From contig CAMPDV010000447.1 in the NCBI GenBank assembly GCA_946699065.1, positions 173,501 through 237,500 on the forward strand: 64,000 bases of DNA, in the 5' to 3' direction. A model generated the notes under the pieces. The model saw only the letters and a program-made list of their open reading frames with translations. It searched no databases and was not told the DNA's origin. The position numbers were made by a program, and so were the translations under genes. Of the stretch, positions 54,989-64,000 are shown piece after piece; within the stretch, counting starts at the first letter, position 1, and the number at the start of each line of letters is the position of its first letter. The DNA comes from Loxodes magnus. Its lineage: Eukaryota; Ciliophora; Karyorelictea; Loxodida; Loxodidae.

Positions 54989-57085
54989 AGCTGAACTTAC
55001 GATTATTTAAATTAAGCCAAAAATTCAATTTAAACTAAAAATCAAGTTTAATTCCTTAAACCTTCAATTGAATAATTATAACTAAAGCATTTCAATGCTT
55101 TAATTATTCTAATAAAAGTAAATATTAACTACAACTTTTCCTAGTGAAACCTTTAAATAATTATGAAGGCACTGAAACCCTCAAATAGTGAATAAGCTGA
55201 ATTAGTTTAGCTTTTAATAGTGGTAATTTCTTAGCTTTATCTATAAGAACTATTATATTTAATCCTCTATCAATATCCCCTTTTGATGTATCCTTCATCA
55301 CTTTATAGTATAACAATTTCCACTATCATAATATCTCGTTAGAATATGATCTTTAGTATTAAGTTATTTTAAATACGTAATATATGAATTTAGCAGATTT
55401 AAAATTCTAAGCTCAGTTGAAATGTATACTCTAAAGCTTAAATTATATTCCTATGAGTTAATTATTTATAGTTTTTAGGTCTAATATATCTATATCTCTC
55501 CTATGATATCTTCATATACATGCGTAAAATACTTAATTGTCCTAAGTAATTTCTTTCTTGATAATTACACCTGCTTTATTTAATTTAAAACCGATCTAGT
55601 TTTCAATTTATCTTTCGAACGACGAAGCATATTAATTAGCTTTTGCTGACTAAAACGCGTTAATTATATTACAAATCAAAAGCGAGTTTTTATATTATGG
55701 AATAGCTTTATCTTAGCCCCTTTTCTTTCAATACTTCTCGAGCTTTATAGAATTTTAATTCTTTATTACCTATTAATTTTTAGCGCTTAGAAGAGAGAAA
55801 TTTGCACTAATAATTAGCGTGTGTTAGTTACTACTATTTTTTAGGTTTTTCATGTAATTTTTTAGTCTTAAATATATTTTCTAGAGATAGGACTGTTTTC
55901 TCTAAATTAGTTTGAAGAAAAAAATATAAATCAAAAGAATGGAAAAAAAAAGGAAGATAAATAAGATACAGAAAATAAACTTTGGGAGTTAAACTCAACT
56001 TTCGTTATTATCCCTTCTGAGAGAAATTAAAATTATCAAAAAGTGGTATAAAAATCAAATTTTTATGAGATACTAACTTTAATATCATCAAAAGAGAATT
56101 TAGCCCAATATGAAAATAACAATGGTATAATGAGAAAAAAGAATATGCATGATATAAATAAAGAAACTTATGTTTCTTAGTCATTTTTAAATTATTAGAA
56201 GATTGAAGAATATAGAAATACAAAAGAATGGTTTCTCTAGGAAAATACTTTAGGGCTAAATTAATATTTTTGATAGTAATCATTAGATATCTCGTATTAT
56301 AGAGTATTTTATCTCTGTTTAGATATACTAAATTTCTAGTAAATAAAATAGGTTTTGACAACAAAGTGGAGTTTGAGTGCTGATAAAAATACTTAACTTA
56401 ACACATTAATAACTAAAAATAAGGATTTAAAGCTGCAATTTTTTCTTTTATTTTGTCACAGATCTTATAAAATTCTAACCTATATAGATCTAAAATTTTG
56501 CTTCCAATTATACCGATTTGATTTTAGATATTTTAGTTTCTAAGAAAGATTGATTGTAACAAGACTGACTAACACTAATGAATTAAGGAATGTAAAATAA
56601 ATAAATATTAAGAGTGTAAAGACTTATATATAGCAATTTTAGCAAAAGTCTTGATAATATCTCTTTAATTAGTTTTAAAAGGAATCTAATCTTTTATTTC
56701 TATTTGGTATAGGTTCATTAATAAATCCGTTTCATTTTTCTTCCAAATCATCTAGACCTTTTTAGATTACTTTTTATATCAAAATTTTAAATCAAAAACT
56801 AAGCATACGATTTTAAAAGAAGCCAACAAAAATTTCAGAAGTTAGCTTATATCCACTAAATCAAATCAAAATAGATAGATATTTAAATTAGTTATAAGCT
56901 TATCAAAGGATTAGTTTAAGCTATTATTATAGTATAACTTAGACTAACTAGCAAGTTAGTCCCTTTATAAAAGCTTTATTGCTTATATCTAAACTATTTT
57001 TTTAATCCCATTTCTTTATTTATGATCGAGTAAAATTCGCTTATATAGGTAAGTTTTAACTATTGTTTATAAAAAGTTTCTCGTT
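54989..57085. other. AT-rich region, coding potential unresolved
   Basis: At 55939-56364 both strands show an unusually open frame: plus from ATG 55939, and minus without any of the three classical stops for 118 codons. Neither reading shows a motif. No gene is called. Confidence 0.25.
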
Positions 57086-57090
57086 TTCAT

Positions 57091-57560
57091 ATGCGAAGAG
57101 CTTTTACTAGCCTTTTGTGTACATTTATGATGCTTTATTAGTTTATAGCCTTTTGTTATCTTTATTCCTGGGAAGTAAATATATTGCTCTCATGGTTTGA
57201 AAAAATCATAAGAGATATTAGTTCGAAACAAAGGATGATAATCAACTCTTTAAACAAGCTAAATTACTCTGCTAGTTAAATAGCCAAAGATAAATCCAAT
57301 TTTCACTTATTTTTGAAAGAAACTTCCTTTACTCAAAAAAGTTTAGCGAAGGAATTATTGAAAACAAATCTGCTGATAAAGAGATAATCATTTATAGAGA
57401 ATAACTAGCAGATAAAGAAGGAAAAGGCCTTAAGAATAGGGGAAGATATGAAATTTTTTAATTAATTAAAGCATAAATTGAAAAAGAATAGAGTATTGGA
57501 AGAGTTGCAATTCACATGATCAAGATAAAATTGATTATTTATTTAAGTTGTCTATATACT
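57091..57560 (+). CDS. Possible coding region, function unknown
   Basis: From ATG 57091 (MRRAFTSLLCTFMMLYQF) a hydrophobic N-terminus leads into a charged region. From about 57340 a different frame looks better (SEGIIENKSADKEIIIYREQ). A frameshift or a short intron could join them. GC and codon content are gene-like, but no family is recognised. Confidence 0.3.
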
Positions 57561-57975
57561 TAAAGAAGGTAAATCACCTGTTTGGTCTTTTTTTGTTAAA
57601 TTTAAAACTAAAAAAAAAATTTTTAAGCTAACTTTCACACTAATAAAACTTATAAAACGTAGAATCTAAATTGAATCTAGGTTGAAAATAAAATAGATCT
57701 AGTGTTATTTATAAAATTGAAAATAAACTTATCTTAATAACTTATTTTATTTTTTAGATTTAAAACTAAAGAAATAAGATATATAACGAGCTTTTTTCAA
57801 AAATAGCAAAAATAAAGTGCTGGTTATAAACAATATGATTGCTCGAAAGCTAAAATATTCTAAATATAAAAAGAAAAAAAAACGTTTAATTATTCTGAAT
57901 TTTCAATTGAATTAAAAATCAAGGAACAAAAAAGCTAAATAACTAGTTCTATGATTTTATCTGTTTATTTATCAT

Positions 57976-58284
57976 TAATTAATTTCAACTCAAAAAGCTT
58001 TTGGACCGGAAACTCCTTTCCGATTGCACGACCCGACGCTCTCTTTTTTAGGAAGACCGGGGATATCCTGTTGTGTTCAAACAGCTGCTAGGGAGCTCCA
58101 TCGCTACGAGCAGCCAGGCTTCAAGCCCCTACCAAGAGTGGATAATCTCAAAGACAGCGTTCCCTTCAGAAAAATGACTCTGGCCAGGGACTTTCTCAGC
58201 GACATGAAAGGAACTTGTTCCTAGCTATAAAACCAGAAAGTTTAGTCACGAAGGTCATTCTCAGCTCCCACCATCTTTTCAATT
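57976..58284 (+). repeat. GC-rich 0.3-kb dispersed repeat, copy 3
   Basis: Close copy of 24140-24444. GGCTTCAAGCC in the core resembles a B box. It forms an inverted pair with the copy at 58530-58815. Confidence 0.75.
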
Positions 58285-58529
58285 ATTGAATGGACTCTTT
58301 AAATTTATTATAAAATTCTTCATAAAACTTGAGTTTAACGAAATCTTTTTAAGTTGAATAACTTTATATATCATATTTAATAAGCTTTGAGTGTTAAATG
58401 ACTAAAAAATGTACTTAATTTTTTTAAACGCATAAAAATTATCATCCGATTTAATTTAAAACTTAAGATAAAGAAAGAGCAAAATTTATGTTGGTTTCTT
58501 ATTTAAAAAATATAAACATAATTAAAAAG

Positions 58530-58815
58530 ATGGTTACAGCTGAGATTGATCTTCTGAACTATATTTTCTAGTTTTATAGCTAGGAGCAAGTTTCTTTCCT
58601 GTCGCTGAGAAAATCCCTGATCAAAGTCATTTTCTGAAGGTACTCTGTCTTTGAGATTATCCACTCTTGGTAGGGGCTTGAATCCTGGCTGCTCGTAGCG
58701 ATGGAGTTTCCTGACAACTGTGTCTGGAACACAACAGGATATCCCCTGTCTTCCTAAAAAAGAGAACGTCAGGCTGTATACTAGGAAAGGAGTCTCCGAT
58801 CCCTCAAACCCTTTC
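58530..58815 (-). repeat. GC-rich 0.3-kb dispersed repeat, copy 4
   Basis: Reverse complement of copy 3, more diverged, separated from it by about 245 bp of AT-rich DNA. The pair could fold into a large hairpin. Confidence 0.75.
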
Positions 58816-59707
58816 ATCTAAAATAAATAAACATAATAAAATCAAATAATTGACTTAAGTATTTCTTTCAAACTCCATTCAATATCATTTGAATCCTCTA
58901 TTTTTATACTAATTTACTTATATTTTTACTACTAAATTCTAAATATTTTCAATAGCAAAATCTATTGTTTATTTATATATTTCAACTTATTTATTTAGTG
59001 ATACTTTTATGATTAAATTCTAAAAATGGACTAATGATATAATTAGCTAAAATGCTTTATATAGACATAATTAAGTTGCTAAACAGATTATTATACTGTC
59101 TAGGTTAGTTTAATATCTGGGGTAGCTTCGGTAGCTTTCATTTTATTTATATTTTATATAGCTTTTATATACATGAATAGTTATATAGACTGATGTAATT
59201 GCATCAGATGAATCGGCCATTCTACTTTGAGTTTAGGAAAACATTAGTTAAGCCTTTTAGCGAACCATTATTATCATATTTAGTTTAATTTAACAAAGCT
59301 CTGATCATCATTATACCAGTTTCGTTTAGTATATCTATTGAATGCTAAACTTCCTAGTATTTCTGAATACACTGCATTTATTCCAGCTTTCCTTGTAGTT
59401 ATTTCTGCTTATCTTCTCTAAAATAATGATCAAGCGTATAATAATGATATCTATAATCTTCGTTTTTCAAACCTTCTCTACAGCTTCAAAAATATTACTA
59501 ATGAAACTCAAACAAAACGACAAAAAAAAGCAAATCTCTTAGTCTTCAGATATAAAAACCAAGTTTAGTGATCACAAAACATGAAGCATAAACATTCAGA
59601 AGCGAGAGCAGAAATTCTAAAACCTTTAAGACTGAGTAAGAATATTTAAGCAACGTTTTTAGTTTTTTATATGAAGCAAAATAAATCTAAATTACATAGG
59701 CTTTTAT
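58816..59707. other. Upstream region of the Kelch gene, no gene called
   Basis: AT-rich. A GC-richer patch at 59300-59640 may be coding, but no motif is recognised. Confidence 0.3.
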
Positions 59708-60991
59708 ATGGCTGAATTATATATAGAGGAGATAATTCAAAAGCATAAAGATTTGCTTTATTATGTTTTAGAAGATTCATGTTTAACTAAGATTGAAATA
59801 TAGAGAATAGAAGTTTAAAGTGGTGCTAAAATAAATAGTTCAATGTATAGAAATAATCATTCACATAATAAAAGGTTGATAGAACTTGAATGCTATATTT
59901 GGGATTTAACTGGGTGAAGTTATACTTCAGATGTCTACAAATCGCATTGAGAAATCGATTATTTAATTAATACACAACAAACGAAAATTCCTGTATATTT
60001 GAATCTTTAATTAATAATGAAAGGATTTCCTGAAAAGTAATTTTATACTAAGAAAGATCATTTTGTTATGCTACTTGGACTTAAAAAGATTCTCAAAAAT
60101 AATAGAAACAAAGAAGCTGTTGGATTGAGTTTTTCTAGAGTTCCTCTCTTACTTTTCAAATACGAGGTTCTGCCAAATTTATGCTATAGCAAAAGATTTA
60201 CTAGCTATATGGTCTTTAATATTGGTACTAAATCAATCTATTCATTCTCTTTGAAAACTTTTAAAAGCCACGAGCTGGTTGATATATCTCCCGTTAAATT
60301 AGAATGAAATGGCTGAATAACCCAAATAGATAACTAAAGATTTGTTACTCGCATCGCATAAGATTTCTTTTATTATAAAATGAAGAGAAATAAAAACGAA
60401 ATTCAGTAGTTTCAAACATAAGCGTAATAAACCTGAACTTCTATGGTATATAACGATACTAACCTAGTTTACATCTTAAGCAATCCTACTGAAACTTTCA
60501 ATATTAGAGAAACTAAAATATCATCAATAAGTTAAATTCCTGATGTCTCGACAAATGCAGGTTGCTGCTTCATAAATAAAAGCACTTTATACGTTGCAGG
60601 AGGATTTTCAAGTTAGAATCATTTTACTAATTAGTTGCATATTTATGATGAAAACTCAAATGAGTGGGAAACTACACAGAACTGACTTCCTAAAGGAAGT
60701 TAAAGTCTCTAAATGTGTAAATTATTAAATCAGCAAGCAATCATTTTGATAGAAGTAAGACAATACTTTGATAAAACTTATTTATATGACTTCAAGCAAA
60801 TGCAAGTCCATGGACCAATAATTCCAAATTAGACAAATGAATATGTAACTAACTCTCATATCTAAGATAAAAACTTTATCTATATATTTATAAACGGCTA
60901 TTCAGATATAGGGATATATAAGCTATGGAGATATGATACTTCTAACAAGACTTGGATGGATATGCAAGAGATCGTAAAAAGTATATCCTGA
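59708..60991 (+). CDS. Kelch-like beta-propeller protein
   Basis: 427 codons plus TGA (60989-60991) in one frame (TAA/TAG=Q, TGA=W). The N-terminal 250 residues are unrecognised. The C-terminal part has LVYILSNPTETFNI, LYVAGGFSS, LHIYDENSNEWETTQNW, YIFINGYSDIG and LWRYDTSNKTWMDM, the repeating pattern of Kelch blades. TGA as Trp occurs at ELEWNGW-type positions. No RING is seen upstream. A decayed tandem copy follows. It is likely a protein-interaction scaffold; the partner is unknown. Confidence 0.7.
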
Positions 60992-61199
60992 TTAAAGGAT
61001 CAAACATATACTCTAAATTTAGTTTAAAATTAACATGATTAATCAAAATAAAAGTTCTCATATAGACTCATAATCATTCACATTAAGTTCAGAATATATT
61101 TTAGATATGGTCATTAAGTTTATCTTTATTTAAATGTAAACCTAGTTTATTTCTAGAATTATACGTAAAAAGAAAAGAAAAGAAAACAATTATTTAGAA
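60992..61199. other. Spacer between tandem Kelch-like copies
   Basis: AT-rich, no motif. Confidence 0.4.
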
Positions 61200-62350
61200 G
61201 GCTAAAAAGAATCAGCTTTATGATGAAATAGGACAATAACTTGATAAAGGTTATCTTTATTCTAAGGAATTAATTTCTTTTACTTATGATCAAATTTCTT
61301 AGTTTGGTATTTTTTATTCCATTTATAGCAGAGAGAGTTCCTTCATTCCTAAAAAGGTTTTAGTAAACTTTATTTCCCTAGAATACGAAAAATGCTCCAT
61401 TTGGAGCAATAATTTATAAACAATTTTTTGGATTTAGACACTTAATCCTTAAATATCTAATTTCATCGTGCGTATTGCTCTCAAAAGTCAAAAAAAGATT
61501 ATCATTCAACTTATGGACTAACTTTCTCTATATTTCCCTATTCCTCTCCTTCTCATCGAAAACTTTCCAAACTGCATTTTAGTTAATATATCTCTTGTTG
61601 ACTTGAAATGAGTAAGTTGGTTAACTAAAATTAGCTGAAATCTTAGCTGCTTTATAACGAAGAGACTTTTTAATTTGAATGAGACAAAAAATGACAATTT
61701 ATCAGAGAAATTTAGAGCAATAAGGGAAAATTTCCCCAATACCATGATCTTTATTGATCTGCATCTAGTTTATATCCAAATGAAGCCTTCTGAAGGTTTT
61801 AAAATTCAGGAGAAATAAATATCGTAAGTCTAATAACTTCCTGGCAATTCAGTAAGACAGGATGTTGCGTTGAGACTTAAAATACTTTATAGGGAGGTAT
61901 TGTGAGTGTAGGTGAATGTCAGGTTAACTAAATACTTATGATGAAAATTGAAATGAAGGAAAATATACACAGCAATGATTTCCTAAAGGAAGGAAGTTAA
62001 AATCTCAAAATGCGCATATTATTATATTATCAACCACCTGCTTTGATAGAGCTAAACATTTATAGAATTAAGCATTTTTTTATGATTTCAAGTATAAAGA
62101 ATTTCATCGACCAAAGATATCCGATACATAATAGCTATACTAATATAGAATTTCTAGTTAATTCAAGGAAAATATTAAGGAGAATATAGAACTGGTTTTT
62201 GAAGTAGAACTTGAGTGGTATAAGACAAAAGTTTAGATTAAGTAAAAAAGCTTGAAATAGATATATATCTCACCTAAAGGGAAAATATCTATGAGATCTT
62301 CTTAGTAGATAATCGCTAAAATAAGACAAGAAGTCTATTTAGCTAAATTG
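61200..62350 (+). pseudogene. Decayed tandem copy of the Kelch-like gene
   Basis: It aligns with 59708-60991 in pieces. VDLKWVSWLTKI matches VKLEWNGWITQI. MIFIDLHLVYIQMKPSEGF matches MVYNDTNLVYILSNPTETF. SKTGCCVETQNTL and a GG turn match NAGCCFINKSTLYVAGG. TYDENWNEGKYTQQWFPKG matches IYDENSNEWETTQNWLPKG. These lie in different frames, with breaks at about 61830 and 61930, and the last blades are not recognisable. Confidence 0.65.
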
Positions 62351-63060
62351 GGAGACTTTTTAAATGATTTTATTTATTTCTTGTAAAAGTGGAGAATTTA
62401 CAGGCTTAGACTGAAAGAAATAGTAAATTAGATATACCATCAACTCGTTATTTGCTTAAAGGCATTCGGAAAATTTTAGTTGATTTAATAAAAAATGAAG
62501 GAATGAAAAAGCTAATAATCAATAGCAAAGACTAGAGGCTTAATATTAATTGTAGGGTTAAAATTAAGTTTAATCTGATTTTCTTGTCTAAAAATTAGTT
62601 TCCAAGAGATTGTTAATCATTCGACTAAAAAATTTCGGAATATCAATTTAAAAAATCAGCAAGGGATATTCTTTATAATAATAGAATCTTTACAAGTCTG
62701 GCTTCTTTTTATTTCTAAAGGTAACTCATAATCACTTTTAAGATATTTTTCCTAACTCAAGTTACATTCTTGAAATCTATTTTGAAAGCTTTAATATCTT
62801 GTCATTTTTACCCTTCGTTTAGCTTTCACAAAACTAAGTATTTAAAAGCAGTAAAAGACCTAAACAATTCCCTATCCTTTAATAATTAAGCATATCACTC
62901 TACTATCCAACCTACTCTTTCTCTCATTTGCATCTTTTTCTTTTTATCTGTTTGCAAATCAACCTTAATAAGAGGTAAAATTCTTCCATTTTATATTCAA
63001 TTTTAAAAGTAGTTATTTGATTAGCAATATCAAGCTTAATAGAGTAAGTCTACCTATTTA
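62351..63060. other. AT-rich spacer and presumed promoter region of the RING/B-box gene
   Basis: No gene or repeat copy is recognised. Confidence 0.35.
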
Positions 63061-63068
63061 AAAATAAA

Positions 63069-64000
63069 ATGTAAGCTGATAAATGTGAAGCATGCGAAAA
63101 AGGATTCAACTGAGAGTTTAGAAAGCCTAGAAGATTGGACTGTGGATGTATAATGTGTGAGAAGTACTTAAAAACAGTCTACAATATTTATAAGAAGTTC
63201 GTTTGCAACATTCACAATATCACTACAGAAAGAATGGTCGAATAATTGGAAATCGTGAGTTTGTAGAGTCAAGAGGAGCAAAAATAAAACCTGATGAAGG
63301 TATGTTAAGTGCATAAAGAGCCTCTTATTGTATATTGTCTTTAGGACAGTGTAGGAATATGTGAACAATGTCAATAAGATTCTCATATGAATCACAAAAG
63401 TTGTAGATGAGAAGAAATAATTCCTGTTATATAAGCTCAACTTTAAATGACTTTGAGTAGTATAAAGGAAAAGTTAGAAAAAGATATATGAGCCTTAGGT
63501 CAGTGAAAAAAACGTTTAACTGCGGTTTATATGATAAATCGAAAAAATATATTATAGATCTATGTGAATATCAAGGGAAGTGCTAAATAAGCATGTTAGG
63601 AAGTAGCAATAAGAGCATAATAAATAGATGAATAGTTCTTAGAGGAAGTAAAATAAAGTTAAATTGAATGTCTAGAGATGAGATAGTAAATAGAGAATAT
63701 CGGATAGATGTAATAAGATACTATATAATAATGCGTTGTAAAGAAGGATGAGATAGAGAGATTGGAAATATAAATACAAGAGTACTAAATAAAGGATTAA
63801 TACAAATATTTAAAGGTATAAGAGTAGTTAAATGAAAAGAATATGCAAACTTAAGTTTTTGAAAAGATAATCAGTTAAATGAAATTGATAAGTGAGGAGG
63901 AAGATAGATAGAGAGTATAAATCCTTTTGCTTTAGAGAACCATAAAAAAATTATGATAGGAATCGTAAGGGAATGCAAGAGAATAAGAGTTTACAATAAA
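63069..64000 (+). CDS. RING-like, B-box, coiled-coil (TRIM-like) protein, cut by window end
   Basis: From ATG 63069 one frame stays open for 310 codons to the window edge. C6, C9, C25, C27, C30, C46 and H49 form a RING-like finger (one ligand position is Tyr33). A B-box type 2 follows: C79, H82, C90, C98, C101, H106, H109, matching C-x2-H-x7-C-x7-C-x2-C-x4-H-x2-H. Residues 115-310 are E/Q/K-rich with heptad-like spacing. TGA is read as Trp at about five places (FNWEF, CRWEE, IWALGQW). RBCC order suggests a TRIM-type ubiquitin ligase. Any C-terminal domain lies outside. A Kelch domain would match its neighbours but is not shown. Confidence 0.8.

Noticed and set aside
56008..56364. 118-codon minus-strand ORF without any classical stop
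   Set aside because: It is exactly antisense to an open plus-strand frame from ATG 55939. Neither reading shows a domain, and absence of TTA/CTA/TCA on one strand can create it. It is left as unresolved.
58024..58817. Two facing ORFs (SFLGR-GISCCV...GFKPLPRVDNLKD)
   Set aside because: They fall in the inverted pair of GC-rich repeats. The frame changes between copies, so they are reported as repeats, not genes.
1..64000. CRISPR array, bacterial operons, telomeric repeats, rRNA genes
   Set aside because: No regularly spaced repeats, no ribosome-binding sites or bacterial gene packing, no tandem telomere-like units and no rRNA core sequences were seen.

Overview
This window looks like nuclear DNA of a ciliate that reads TAA and TAG as glutamine and TGA as tryptophan inside genes and as stop at gene ends. 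That is the karyorelict code (NCBI table 27, Loxodes-like); a Condylostoma-type code is the main alternative. The base composition is very AT-rich. Every convincing protein appears only when TAA/TAG=Q and TGA=W are applied. TGA falls at family-conserved Trp positions in Kelch repeats, in the reverse-transcriptase block N-W-RPISL and inside CCHC zinc knuckles. Four paralogous fragments use TGG in two copies and TGA in two copies at the same codon. Standard-code ORFs in this window are mostly meaningless.

Layout. 0.6-5.3 kb: four gag-like zinc-knuckle retroelements, one nested inside another. 5.3-9.5 kb: an AT-rich repeated block followed by an intact RING-coiled-coil-Kelch gene. 9.5-13.5 kb: a degenerate LINE with endonuclease and reverse transcriptase. 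14.2-20 kb: three more gag-like elements, with clean target-site duplications for two of them, inside a second copy of the AT-rich block. 20-24.4 kb: coding remnants, an unrecognised gene and a GC-rich 0.3-kb repeat. 24.4-36.8 kb: mostly AT-rich DNA with element fragments and a probable Merlin/ISXO2-type transposase fossil. 37.0-38.6 kb: a third, frameshifted RING-Kelch gene on the minus strand. 39.3-43.4 kb: gag-like elements, including the best intact one, and a third copy of the AT-rich block. 44.4-46.7 kb: a direct duplicate of the first RING-Kelch segment. 46.7-47.5 kb: an unrecognised gene end. 47.8-52.4 kb: a dense run of gag-like elements. 52.4-64 kb: the most host-like part, with tRNA-Lys(CUU), tRNA-Glu(CUC), a small MYB protein, a Kelch gene with a decayed tandem copy, and a RING/B-box/coiled-coil gene running off the end.

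Two themes stand out. First, a family of RING-Kelch and RING-B-box proteins (candidate ubiquitin ligases): two copies share nearly identical flanks but differ by clustered amino-acid replacements in the coiled coil and Kelch loops. Second, about twenty copies of short (about 830-920 bp) gag-only retroelements. They encode one CCHC protein with a conserved L-[YW]-x4-GKIYR motif, end in RNA hairpins plus an (ATT)n tail, and carry no reverse transcriptase. They resemble half-LINEs and are presumably moved in trans.

All comparisons were made by eye. Frameshift calls and boundaries are approximate unless a target-site duplication fixes them.
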